From Circinella umbellata (Eukaryota > Mucoromycota > Mucoromycetes > Mucorales > Lichtheimiaceae): DNA of 64,000 nt. Below are positions 23,806 to 35,989 of this stretch, piece by piece; position 1 is the stretch's first letter, and the number at the start of each line of letters is the position of its first letter. The position numbers and the translations under genes were made by a program. The DNA is taken from positions 744,001 through 808,000 of the forward strand of contig JAIWNF010000019.1 of assembly GCA_025093555.1 (NCBI GenBank), read 5' to 3'. Under the pieces are notes generated by a model. It was not told where the DNA came from and did not search any database. It saw nothing but the letters and a program-made list of their open reading frames with translations.

Positions 23806-25330
23806 TTACCCACTTTTATCCGTTCTTCTACAGATGGCCGCGCGATTGTTGTTCGTGATGCTCAAAGAGCTGGAGAGCCGTTTGCGAGCAATACTCATGG
23901 TTGATGAAGTACTATAAAGAAAACTCAATTAGTATTTCTAAAAAGCTTATACTGCTATAGTAGAATATAACCATCAAATATATTAAAATACAAATATGTA
24001 CATACCCATGAGTACTCGCACTCCCATCACTGTGCACGGAATGCCTAAGATATAAAAAAAAAGTTGGAGAAATATCTTGAGTCATTACACGATTATAAAC
24101 AGGTTGAAGATATAACAAACATACGTTGAAGCATCCCGTGTCAGTACAGGATGTTGGGCCGCAGGGCCAGAACTAGAAAAATTATTAGAAATTCGAAATT
24201 AGCCATCTTTTAAATGTTACATTTACAGCTCGTTGTATACTACATTTATACTATTATATACCTTGTTCCAGGAATTGAGAACTGACGGATAATCTCCCTC
24301 GATTCCTCCGAAGCCACTGTTCCCACACTTTTCAATAATTAAGTTATAGTTAGTGTTATAATTATATTTATTTATTTTTAAAAAAGAAAGATATGGATAT
24401 GGATATAGGTTACCTTTGAGCATCATCGGTTCCAACACCTCCGCTATAGTGAAACAAATATGAAAATAAGTATTCAAAAACTTTAACTATAGCTTATTAA
24501 GTTATACATTAAACCATGTTATCTCAGTGTCACTAACCTTTTCTTCTTTGCTGCGTTGCTCCATTTCTGGAGCTACAAGAATTTGGCCATCCAGTTGTTC
24601 TCACACTGTTCGATCGGTATCCAGGGATCATCAAAATCTTGTTTCAATTAGTGCTTGTAATTGCGCCTGCAAACGTAGTAATTGTGCTTCTTCATAAGTG
24701 GTCAAAACGAAGTCGTTGTCCATTTGTGTATAGAGATCTACTATATCTTGTTCTGGGAATTCGGTTTCAACTTCCATGTGTTGATCTTGATGATGATTGG
24801 TAGGTCAAGTGTATTGGTCGGGGGACTTGTTTTCTTGTTGGGATTGCATTGTGGAATTTCTTGATTACAAGGTATGTAAAGTAGACCCCCTTTGATACCG
24901 ATTCGGTGAAGAGCTTCATAATGGAGCTCGTCACCCCGTGATCTTGGCTGGACCATGGCTGGACCATGGCTGGCCAGCAGTCCCCTTACGAACTGCGATG
25001 GAGTTCATTTGCTTGATGGCAGCTTCGACATGGTTGTCTAAGCGAGCCATCTTCAGCATCTTTGTTGAATTGTCCATATTGGACACATCAGCAATCTTGG
25101 CATTGCGGACCTTGCCTTACGCATTGCCCGGCTGACGAATGAAATCAGCAGGAGGTTCATCATCACCGGCCTCCTCCACAGGTTCTTCCAAGGCTTCGCC
25201 CGCTTGGTCCTTTGACGCCAAAATGAGAGCCATTTTGGATTCCAGACGGTCGAGCTTCGCCAAAATCATGGCCTCGACTGGGGTGACTGGTATACCCTGA
25301 TAATGTTGTTGATTCATCATTTGGTTCAAA
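23806..25330 (-). pseudogene. Decayed intron-bearing gene, family unrecognised (gag-like coiled-coil N-terminus possible)
   Basis: The 3' part is a clean chain of small exons in one frame: 23806..23911, 24006..24044, 24125..24172, 24262..24327, 24414..24443 and one ending at 24538. Its peptides are GGVGTDDAQ, VGTVASEESREIIRQFSIPG, PAAQHPVLTRDAS, HSVHSDGSASTHG and SIARKRLSSSLS. Further 5' (24560-25330) the sequence is coding-like but broken. MILAKLDRLESKMALIL suggests a coiled coil. The frame then meets a TAA after FIRQPGNA, a TGA after GPAKITG, frameshifts, another TGA, and a TAG between NNWMAKFL and LQKWSNAAKKK. This 5' half is visibly richer in G+C than its surroundings, with a small tandem GGCTGGACCAT repeat near 24948-24975. 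It could be a recently dead host gene or a retroelement-derived protein. I do not recognise the family. Confidence 0.55.
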
Positions 25331-25833
25331 GATTGTTGTTGGTTGTTGCTGTAGTTGACTCAAAAAAATTGAAGATACTTTTCAAAGAGGCAGCGGTCAC
25401 GTAAAGAATAGCCAAATTACATACTAGCTGACCTCTAATAGTCACTAAAAACCTCAAAGTGAATCTCCATCATTACTGCTTAACTCCTCCCTTCTACGTT
25501 GATCCAATTAAAGATATCAATGGATCATGATAATAAGCAAAATTCCTCTTCTGCTTCATATAGCTTAGAAGCATAAGACTACCAATACTGTAGTTATTTT
25601 ATATATCTTTCATAAGTTTAGCTGCGAGTTCAATAACTCAATTAACATTACTAGTTTCAAACTGTAGTTTCTATATCATAACCCATATACTTTTAGCTGT
25701 ATCTATCCATATGTTCATCGTTCCTTTTGGTTAGTATATCCTTTTAGGCTTACATATTATAACGAATTCACTGATACAAATGCCAATTAAGCTATTTTTT
25801 ATTAAAAAGATTTATTACAAATAAGCCACACAT

Positions 25834-25964
25834 GATTTTACAGGATTTTTACAGGATTTTACAGGATTTACAGGATTTAACAGGATTTACAGGATTTTAC
25901 AGGATTTACAGGATTTTACAGGATTTACAGGATTTTACAGGATTTTACAGGATTTACAGGATTT
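25834..25964. repeat. Tandem array of ACAGGATTT(T) units
   Basis: About a dozen 9-11 bp units of the form ACAGGATTT or ACAGGATTTT follow each other without interruption. Two degenerate GCAGGATT units recur at about 26006-26025. Unit length varies by one T, so the array is a variable minisatellite. A frame through it reads as a Gln-Asp/Tyr-Arg repeat, which is an artefact of the array. Confidence 0.85.
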
Positions 25965-28179
25965 ATTTACCCCGATTCCTAAATAGGTATAGCTTACATG
26001 CTTTCGCAGGATTTGCAGGATTTTTTTTAATGGTGTGGGCTAAACACATTATTAAATGGAGAGCTGGAGCTAACTTATAACTAGAGCGAAAAAAAAAATA
26101 TAAGAACACACTTCTGTGAATCACAACCTATTTTTTAGTCTGTTACATTTACCGCTTATTTAATCTTGAATGCTGTTTCCACTCTTAAACCTGGTTATTG
26201 CTGGGATGTCTTAACATGGAGTTACAGTGTTGAATGTCCAGTCATATAGCGTTTTAGAAATTGATTTTTGCGTAAGTATGCACACTAAGAATACTGATTA
26301 TTTCAAGGTTACCTCACTACCAGTGATAATTTATAGTATGTACGTAACCCCGATTTTGTAAACTTTTTATATGGTGTTTTATATTTTTATTCTAGTGAAT
26401 TGATTACCAGACAAAAATACTAGTTGATAAAATTCTGTAGTGGAAGATGCATTTAATTACATTTTTTATATTTTTAAACGCAAACCACAGTAGTAACAAA
26501 TTTTACACTTGATCATTATGGCAACCATATAACTGATGCTTTACTGTTCCTCTTTTCTTTTAAATTGTCATTCTCTTCTACCCTTATAAATTCAAACTTA
26601 CATTTGTAAATTTAGAAGCAAAATATAGTCTACAAAGTATTTAATAAAATTGCGAGTCACCCTTAATAAAAAGTATAAAAAGAACGGTATTTCCTGACTT
26701 TTTTGTCTCTTTCTTACGTATGTACAATGTTAATTTAGATTTTTCACTTTTCTCATTTTTTTTGGCACTTCATTTGTTTTGCCTTTTTATGTTCATCTAT
26801 CCTCATTTGTATTCTACGTACATTAAATATATATATATATATATATAGCGTGAGTTTTTTTTACTGTTACGTATGTAATTATGATAACTTATAAAATAGT
26901 CAAAGAAGCTGAATTTAGCTAAGCATATATTTTTTACTATATATATTGAGAAGAGAGCAAGAGAAAGGGGGAAAAGGAAGAGAGTAAGCTAAGCCATTAG
27001 CACACCGTCGTCTACTTTCCTTGGTGACTAGCTTTGACAAGAACTTGTTGTTTTTATTGCATTTTTCGAAACATTAATGCTCTTATTCGCAACACTTCTT
27101 TCTCTTAAGATTTATACAAGCGCACAAGCTAAGATTCTAGTTCTGGTTTTGCCTTTTGATATCATTCTTGTTGAAGGTATTTTAATTATTGTAATAATTG
27201 CTAGAAGAAGTAAACTTGTGAATTTTAGTATTATTCATTTACTACTATTATTGTTGTAGATTTTAATAGCTCTTCGAGCGGGATTGTATTCATGTCTTTG
27301 ATTATTAGAAGCTAAGAAAAAAAAAAGCAAAACAATATTAAAAGAATGAAATAAAATTAGTGCTCGCCTATATATGCACACATATGTTGTATGTTATAAC
27401 AAAAAAAACGAGTAAAGGTATTTTATATGTACTGCTGTTATATCTTTACTGATAAAGGTTGTAAATATAATATAATTTTCAATAAAAGTGTTATTGTATA
27501 CTTACTTTTTTTTAACTTATTAATAATTGCCAATTTGCACAAATTTTGTTTATTGTATTTGTTTGTATCATTTATATAATATATATATGTATATAAATCT
27601 AGTTAGGATAATATTTATTGTTAATACTGTATCAAGCTTGTAAATAAGAGTTAAAATAACAATATGTACGTACTGTATTCTTATCAGTTTGATTTATTAT
27701 CAAGTGCTACGTACTACTGTTTACTCTTATTAAAACAAAGTCTACTTTGATTCAGTAGAAAAGTAAGAGCAAGAAAAAGGTTTATATGTGCGATTGAGAG
27801 TGAAGCATATGATAAAACATAAAACATAAAATAAAAGAAAGCTCTTTATAGTGTGCAATTATTACTATTTTTTTTACTACATACGTACGTAAGCACGTAA
27901 CTTTTGAAAGACATAATATTGTTCGTATATAACTACTATTTTGAGTTGCTTTCAAACTTTTAAATTTTTCGTATCTATAAAATTGAAAGCATAATTGTAT
28001 ATCAATATCAGATTTAAAGAAGGACTCATGAGTGAGTACAATTAGATAAAGCTATTACACAAAAAATACAAAATATTTTCAAACATTAAGGTAACAAGGT
28101 GCTACCCAGGAGTTTTAAAAAAAGCGCGGGTTAATTACTGAATTTTTTAAGAAATTAGCTTACACGTTTTTGAGCATAG

Positions 28180-28300
28180 GGCTACTCCAGTGTACAGAAG
28201 TCCCAAAGGACAGAAGTAACTGGTCCCTAGGCCTACGCCCGGAGGCGGTGCGTCCCACAACGCATGAGGTCGTCAGCCGAAGCTTCTGACAACATGCTCA
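28180..28300. other. GC-rich, foldable island inside the gene desert
   Basis: This stretch of about 120 bases is clearly richer in G+C than the surrounding kilobases. It contains a perfect hairpin CGCC-CGGA-GGCG (28236-28247) and a second stem where GCATG (28262-28266) pairs with CATGC (28293-28297), with an inner GTCAG/CTGAC stem (28272-28276 with 28286-28290). A possible GGAC/GTCC stem lies at 28208-28226. I recognise no tRNA, snRNA, SRP or RNase P signature. It may be a non-coding RNA, part of a transposable element, or an unrelated insertion. Confidence 0.35.
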
Positions 28301-31300
28301 CAAATTTTAAAATCCAGAAAGAAGGAACATAAATGCTCTTGGTTATCGAGCATTGTCTTTTATAAGGATCTAGTATAAAAAAATTGGAGCTGGTTCAAAG
28401 GACCCACCCCCGATGAATCAGAGAGAAAAAAAAAAGGAATATTCAAAGTTAGTCTTCTGTATATGAATATGACATATAATTTTCATCATCATCCGTTACC
28501 AAAAAAAAGAACCATAATAATTATTTACTCTGAACAATGTATCGTTTGAAAAGTAATAAATGGTACTTGTAATCAGTAGTGGCAGTAACGAAAATATAAA
28601 CTGGTAACCCACTTGACCATTAAAAAAAACTAGATAGCAGTTGAGAAACATTTATATTATTCGGGATAATCTTGTTAACCAGAAGAAACATCCTGAAAAA
28701 AGCTAGAATAACCTACAAGTAGTACCAGAAGCAAGACCGAATGAGAAAAAGAAACAATTCGTCGTTGAACCAGTAGAAATTCAATACAAGAAGAATGGAC
28801 CGAATGTTTAATGATTTGCTTGTTCAAGTATTGGCCGAGACGACAGGAACGCAAAAAAAAAATTACGAGGATATACTATATGTACTGTATAGTGTATGAT
28901 AATGGTTATAAGAGAGAGAATAAAAAGAAAATAATGAAGATTATATTCGACCGTATGCATATCTTTTTATTATGAGTCAAATCATGAGATCGAAAAAACT
29001 TTGTTTTATGCAATGTTTATATCATTCTTAGGGTCTTTAAAAATCATACGTAATGAAAACAGAATTGGACTTTTGACAACAACAAAAAACTACATCGACA
29101 TCTTCTAGATAACCAGATCATAACGATAACTTAATGAAAATAAACGAGACGAGTGTCACTGGATAGGTAAGAAGCATATTATTATTATTTTGGTTACTTT
29201 TTTTCATAGTAACAATATCTACATTTCGTTAAAAGTATTAGTAGAGAGTTTGTTGTACGTAAGTCGTGAGAATTAAAACGATTATTTTTATTCTATTTTG
29301 CTTTTAATTCACGGATGGTTTTGTTATTAATGAAAAAGACCATTACGTATGTAGTTTAAATCATCTAATATATTGAAAATGATTTATCAGTGCAAGAATG
29401 ATAAAATAATATGTACGTAAAAGGGCAAATGCTCGTGATATACGTAAATAAATATCAAACAAGTGACAAACCTGTCAACGTTCTCAAAAGCCGGTGTTTT
29501 TTTGTTGTTAATATGACTATACAACCACTAATTGAATAAAAAAAAAGTTATACGCTTAATAATTGAAATATATATATATATGCCACTATCTTTTGCTCTT
29601 AATATATTTATTAAAAAAAATAATAGCAGTAAGAAATGAGGCATCAAAAATATCAATTATAATGTTACATGAGCTACAGCTCTTCTCTTCAAAATAATTA
29701 CAGTACGTATGATTATTTTAATACGCCAATACTTTATATTAAGCAAAGCAATGGAAGATATGATAAATTGATATTATTACTATTGAGCCTCAATAACATA
29801 AAAATTGTGACATGTCATATGTATTGCTCTTAAACTGTTAGAACATTTTCTACATCTTTCCAGTTTGATACTTGAATATATAAACAGACACTCGGATGAA
29901 CAGAATACATATAATATGACGCACTATTTTATAGATTATATCATTACATCTAATTGACATGTTCCCATCCACCCGATACATAACCATATTCGTTTTCTTA
30001 TTCTTCATCAACTTTTTCAATTTTTCAATCGTTCCAATACTTTTTGTTTGAATTCATATTAGTTTTGTTACTGAAAGAAAAGTTGGCAATGTTTTTTTGA
30101 TTTTGTTAGATCACGTGTCCGCGTTTTTTGGGGGTGTAGGTACAAGTGCTTTGCCGACGCTCTTTAAAAAATACCCCTTAACGGTAGACCTGCATAGTGA
30201 AAAAACAAAGAGTACCAGTCTAAGACACAACCATATAGAAAACTTATTTTGTAACGCTCATAGAAATAAATATAAATATATGGTAACTTACTATTCCGAG
30301 AAAATATTTAAGAAGGAGAAAGACAGAATTAGAGACAAAAAGAATGTGATACTTTATTATTTATGATTATCGAGTTGTTGGTGTTCTTTTTCTAATAACA
30401 GATCGGTTTTTCGATGGCTGTCAACATAAAGTTATTAACTGCATGTTTGTTCCAAATAAGTAAGATATATATATTTTTTCAACCCTGAAAATATTTTATG
30501 GCTCTAATTGTTTCTCCCTAGTAACATCAATTCCTTTTTGATTCCCCCCGTCTTTGGTGACGTGGTGTTCTGGTCAAGGCGCATAAGTATACATCAAGAA
30601 CTTTCTGGGATATTAGGAGTACAAGTATAATGCATATATGCATGATTAGCTGATTGCATTTTATTCTAATATAAAAATGAGCAGGAGGAGCATTTTGTTT
30701 TTTCATGAATCGTTTGCTTTTTTTTCCTACTGAAACACCCCACCACCATTAAAGAAGTTGTAAGGACGGATAAACTATTAATTAGTCATTATTTGCGCTA
30801 AATTTAGTAGAATAAAAACTCCTTATAAAGTTAGTTCGATAAATGAATTTTAAGATTTGAAGTCGTCAATGTACATAATTTTGTCTGGGCTTTTTTTTTT
30901 AATTATAAACATATCTTTTTAGCACTTAAGTTGTCATGCGTGATATTTTATATATATTTAGCATCAAAATGTTCTTACATAGCCTTCCATATGATACTTA
31001 GTATCTTAATGATTATGAGTACTATATTCTACTAAAAAAAGAATCACATGAAGCGTATACTATTAGTTTGTTATCACAATAATGTATTTCTCACACGATT
31101 CTCGCAATAAATTTATTTTTTTAGCCTCTCTTCTTGTTCTTCTTCTTTTCATGGCAATGTATTGGACTTTTATATAAAGTAAATGTATTAAATATGATCG
31201 TATTTGAATAAAATAAGAAAGGGAGAAGGGTATCATATGTATACAAATAAAAAAAAACCTCTCCAATTACCTTAAAAGGGTATTTTTTTGTGCTTTTGTT

Positions 31301-31735
31301 CGGGTATCTCTGTATATTATTTGACACACAGTTTTTTTTTAATTGTACTACCTGGAAAGGGTGCCGAAAAAGAAAGAAACGAAAACGTGCTTTGTTTTTA
31401 TATACATAACAAACTTACCTCTATTCTCTTACTCCCCCGAATCTTTTTTTTTCTTTTTAATATTACTTTTTGAATACAAAAAAAGATATTTTTCTTTTGT
31501 TATATTACAACAAGAAGAAGGTGCTTATTCCTCATCAAGTAAATCAATATATTAAAAGAATGAGAAGCATTTTTTTATTCCACAACAATAAGATCTACTA
31601 CTTTTACTAATTCTTTTCTTTTATTCCATCTTGTCAAAAAAAAGAACTTACTCTCTCTAGCTTTTTTTGTTTATTTTTTTCTTTTTCACTAAAAGAATAG
31701 CAACTTAACACGGACCCCAACCTTTCCTTTAAAGC

Positions 31736-32137
31736 ATGACCGACTTTGGGTTTCAAAACCTGAAAATCTCGGAACATCACAATAACGGCAGTGACCGAGA
31801 ACTGCCATTACCAACTCATCACGACGCTAACCAAAACTATGATTATTCTCAACAGCAACAGCAACAGCAACAGCAACAACACTATTATAACGACCATCAA
31901 TATGACCAAGAACAAAAGCAACCACAATATTATCAGGAACAACAACAACAACAATTTACGACGCCTGGTATTGCTGTGGACGGGGTAATGTGGGAGGATC
32001 AAGACAAATATGATGACGAAGAAGACGATAAACCACTTGGTGGAGGTATGGTAGCTCCTGTTTCTGGGGCCCCACCACCGCCACCCAAACAAACATTGCT
32101 ACAGATGCATGAAGAACAGCAACAACAACAACAACAG

Positions 32138-32181
<44 letters not shown>

Positions 32182-34820
32182 GCAGCAAGAAGAGCCACCG
32201 TTTTTTAATGAACCAACATCTGTTAACCGACCTGTCTCTTACCGAAACCAAGCAGCTATTCAAATTAATTCAAATCGACCTTCACGTTTTATTAAAGCTG
32301 ATCCGGTCAATAATACAGCGGCAGCCATGGCATTACCTCCTGATTTACAAAATATTCAACGTCTTTATGAACAATATCAATGGAAGGTTTATATGGAAGG
32401 ATATCTTTATCGCAAAGCTGAGAATAAACGTACCAGTGGTGATGAAATGTGGATTCGATCTTATGTAGAATTAGCTGGACCTGTTTTAACCTTGTGGGAT
32501 GCTGATGAACCTGGAGAAGGAGATGTAATGCCACATTACGTCAACATTTCGGATGCTACCACTGTTGGATTGAATGAACATGGAATGATCTCGCTGACAA
32601 CAGGTGGATCTAGTAAATATTTATTCGAATTTGTGGATGATAATACAGGAGAATCGGATCGTGCTACCGAATTGGAACGATGGGTTCGAGCTATTCGATT
32701 ATCTTGTTTTGAAGGTGCTCGTGTTCATGAAATTTATACTAAAAAGTTTATTATGCGAAACAAGAATATACAAACGGATGATGATGATGATGAGGAAGAG
32801 GAGGATTTGTTGGCGAAACCCAAAACAAAAATGGAAGGATTTGTCCAAGTGCGATTTTCCGGTATTGGTGAATGGCAAAAATACTGGGTGGTTGTATCGG
32901 ATCAACGTAATGAGAAAAAGTTGTTTGGTAAAAAAAAGGTTCCATCCCATGGACATATTATGTTTTATGAATCGAAAAAGGCCAAACATCCAGTTATGAC
33001 ACTTCTCAATGTCTCTCAAGCTTATACTGTTTATCCTGAGACACCCCAATTGATTGATATGGTAACTTTACTCAAGGTGGATGGTCGTATTGCTACCGAA
33101 GAGGAAGCAGCACACCAGCAGGAAGAAGGGGTTGAAGCTACTTTGTCGTCAGCAAATACAACAAGTGTTCTTATGATGACAGCCAATACAATTGAACTTG
33201 TTCAATGGCTTGTTAGTGTATATGATGTTTTCAAACTTTATGGTCGTCCTTCCCAACTGATTCGTGATCCTACCAATACAAACGCACTTAATTTTGGTGA
33301 GATGGTTTCTGGCGATCGTTTGTTCCTTGAAGTGGATGAATTGAATCATTTGAATGTACGTGACGATGATATGTCCAAAAACAGAAATACCATGACACAA
33401 ATGATTGCCGCCAAGCTTAAACAGCAGATTATTAATCGACAACCAGGAATGCCCAATGGTCCTCAAATTCCAGGTAGTGGTGGTATGGGCTCAAGAACAA
33501 ACAGCATGCCCCAAATTGCTCCAGGAAATAATGGTAATCTCCGGCAATCACGTCACCGTACAGTTTCTGCAGATCAAGAGCCAATGGTAAACCCTCGCGT
33601 TACTATGATGAATATGGGTAATAACAACGTACCTTATGGCGCTAACCGTGGTTCTATGTATCCACCAATGGGTGGTCATCCTGGTACGATGCATCAACAG
33701 CAACGAGCGTCTGCTGTGCCACCACGAAGCCAATCAGGCAAAGTCATTTATGCTAGTGATGAAAGTGACGAAGAAGATGAGGATGAAGATGAAGAAAGTG
33801 ATAGTGACGATGATTCCGTATTTGGTGATAAATCATCACCCGACAAGAAACAAGCTGCAAATAAGGGCATATCTTCACCTACATCACCTCTCGAGAAAAA
33901 GTTGGCAAACTCAACTAGCTCTATATCAATCCCTGAAATCAAGACCGACTCATCCAGCCTTCTTGAATCTGTACAAGAAGCCACTGAAAAGAAGTACCCT
34001 ACAAAAGAAGAAGGAAGACGAATTAGTATTGAATCTGATGATACCCCATCCGTTACAGATGTTAAAGGAAAACATATAGCTAAAAAACATGGAAGTGATG
34101 AAAGTGATTCGGATGAAGATGAAAATGAAGCTGAAAAGAAGGTCGCTCGTTTGCAAAAGGTGGGTCCACGGCCAAGTTTGAGTGGATCAGATGAAGATAG
34201 TGAACAAGATAGCGATGATTCTGGGGATTCTGAAGATGATGATGATGACGCCAGTAGTACGGAACAATACATACCACACAGACCTAAATCACGATGGCCT
34301 CAACAGCAACAATTGCCTCAAAGTGCTAGTGCATCTGATTTACATCGAGCCAGTGCCATGCCATCGCCACAACAACAACAATTTGACATGGACCCCAACA
34401 TGTATAACCAATACGAACAATACTATTATCAACAACAGCAACAAAATAATCTTGCTCGTGGACAACCCGTTATTGATGAAGATGGGCCCGTTATTCCCCA
34501 ATTGGGTGAAGAATTTGCCAATCCGCATAGTTTACTCGGTGCTAATCAAGTAAAACAAGAACAAACAAATATTCGTGAACAAGCAGAATATGCTAAGGCT
34601 ACAGGTCAACCGCTGGTTCAATTGGCACAAAAACAAAGTGCACCCCGTGCTGGTTTGGTTGGTATGATTTCTCAAATTGAACATGAAAAGAAGGATCAAA
34701 GCAAGGGTCGAATGTTTAATGCAGAAAGAGAACAAATGATGGAACGAGAACGCTACATGATGGAACAAAGGCAACAAGCCATGATGGTAAGACCCTTTCG
34801 TTTCTCTAAAAACTTTAATT

Positions 34821-34858
<38 letters not shown>

Positions 34859-35465
34859 CCAATAATTAACAGTGGGATGCCTTATTTTATTTTATTTTTA
34901 GAATCCAATGATGGGCATGAATATGGGCATGAATATGGGTATGAATATGGGTATGATGGATCCTCGTATGTCAATGATGCCTCCCAATATGATGGGTGGT
35001 GGTAATAATCCTCATGCATCTATGATGATGATGTCACCCATGATGATGGACCCTCGGATGTCGATGATGCCACCCAGCATGATGGGCAGTGGTAATGGAA
35101 ACAATGGTGGAGGAAGTAGCAACCAACATGCATCCATGATGATGCCTCCTATGATGGACCCTCGAATGTCAATGATGCCTCCAAATATGATGGGTGGAAA
35201 TAATAATGGAGGTGGTGGAGGAAACAATCAACACGCATCTATGATGATGCCTCCCATGATGGATCCGAGAATGTCAATGATGCCCCCGAACATGATGATG
35301 TATAATAATATGTGGAATAATAATAATGGATACAATAATCAACAATATAGTAATACAGGCAATCAAGGCAATCAAGGCATCAAAGAAGAAGATGAAGATG
35401 ACGATGATGATGTGCCACTCGGCGCTGGCAGCCACTCCAAATCGCATCAACGCCAGAAAAATTAA
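31736..35465 (+). CDS. PH-domain protein of the CAF120/SKG3 family with polyQ and Met-rich tail
   Basis: Two exons, join(31736..34786, 34902..35465), give 1204 aa; the phase-0 intron (GTAAGA...TTTAG) holds a TA microsatellite at about 34826-34858. The N-terminus has two polyQ tracts (about residues 39-48 and 127-152). A PH domain begins at MEGYLYRK near residue 220 and runs to ELERWVRAIRLSCFEG, followed by an acidic spacer and a second PH-like segment from MEGFVQVRF near 366. This order matches fungal CAF120/SKG3 proteins, of which yeast Caf120 associates with the CCR4-NOT complex; function here is inferred. Long acidic Asp/Glu/Ser tracts follow. Exon 2 encodes Met-rich repeats, with MMDPRMSMMPP occurring four times, then an acidic and basic end. 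Reading through the donor would instead add RPFRFSKNFN and stop. Confidence 0.85.
34826..34858. repeat. (TA)n microsatellite in the CAF120-like gene intron
   Basis: A run of about sixteen TA units lies in the middle of the only intron of the CAF120/SKG3-type gene. Confidence 0.9.
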
Positions 35466-35989
35466 AAACTCTATCTTGCATAAAAAATTATTCCCCTTCT
35501 GTCAACTTTTCTTTCCCCTCTTCCCCCTATTACAACGTTTTCCTTCTTTTTCCTTTTTTTTGTCACAATATCACTTTATTATCATCATTTTAATTATTAT
35601 TGTCACTAAATGCATAAAAATGCATTTAAATTGATGGACCTAGATTCATAATTTACAGAATTATTTTAAGCTTTTGTTTTGATGGATAATGATTCCGACA
35701 ATAATGATTTTGTAATATATCTTTTAACGTATATGTACATGATGCTTAATGAGAGTGTACGACCGAGAAATTCGTCAAGTTTACTCTGATATGAATCACT
35801 TGAATACACGCGATAATTGATGGATTGCCTATAGGCTGGGAAGTTCGGAGGCTAATCCCATGCAAAAATCAGATCTGTCAGTGAGTCATTTCCATCGCTG
35901 CCACTTAAATCCGAATTTTTTTTAACTCTATTAATCTTTTTCTTTTCTTCTTTGAAACATATACACTTTACAACCTCATTATACATACA
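35466..35989 (+). other. Intergenic region and threonine synthase promoter
   Basis: No gene is seen. The first part is the T-rich 3' flank of the CAF120-like gene. The part from about 35800 to 35989 is the likely promoter and leader of the threonine synthase gene and carries the TGAGTCA site noted separately. Confidence 0.55.
35882..35888 (+). promoter_or_regulatory. Gcn4/CPC1-type site TGAGTCA upstream of threonine synthase
   Basis: A perfect TGAGTCA lies 102 bp before the threonine synthase ATG. In ascomycetes this is the core site of the bZIP activator Gcn4/CPC1 in amino-acid starvation control, and THR4-type genes are typical targets. Its use in this organism is inferred from sequence and position only. 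Confidence 0.5.

Larger units (their letters stand above)
25381..31735. other. Gene desert of about 6.3 kb
   Basis: I see no supportable protein gene. Contents noted separately are the ACAGGATTT array (25834-25964) and the GC-rich foldable island (28180-28300). The rest is AT-rich with TA microsatellites (near 26829 and 29570), TACGTA palindromes (27667, 27882, 27886) and homopolymers. The last several hundred bases before 31736 are pyrimidine-rich and probably form the promoter and 5' leader of the CAF120-like gene. Confidence 0.55.

Noticed and set aside
25832..26080. 82-codon open frame of Gln-Asp/Tyr-Arg repeats
   Set aside because: It is produced by the ACAGGATTT array.
30097..30366. 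89-codon plus-strand open frame in the gene desert
   Set aside because: No domain, no splice partner and no promoter signal; it becomes Lys-rich at the end as AT-rich noise does.
31808..34777. Several long open frames in other frames of the CAF120-like gene
   Set aside because: They are shadows of polyQ and acidic codon repeats in the real coding frame.
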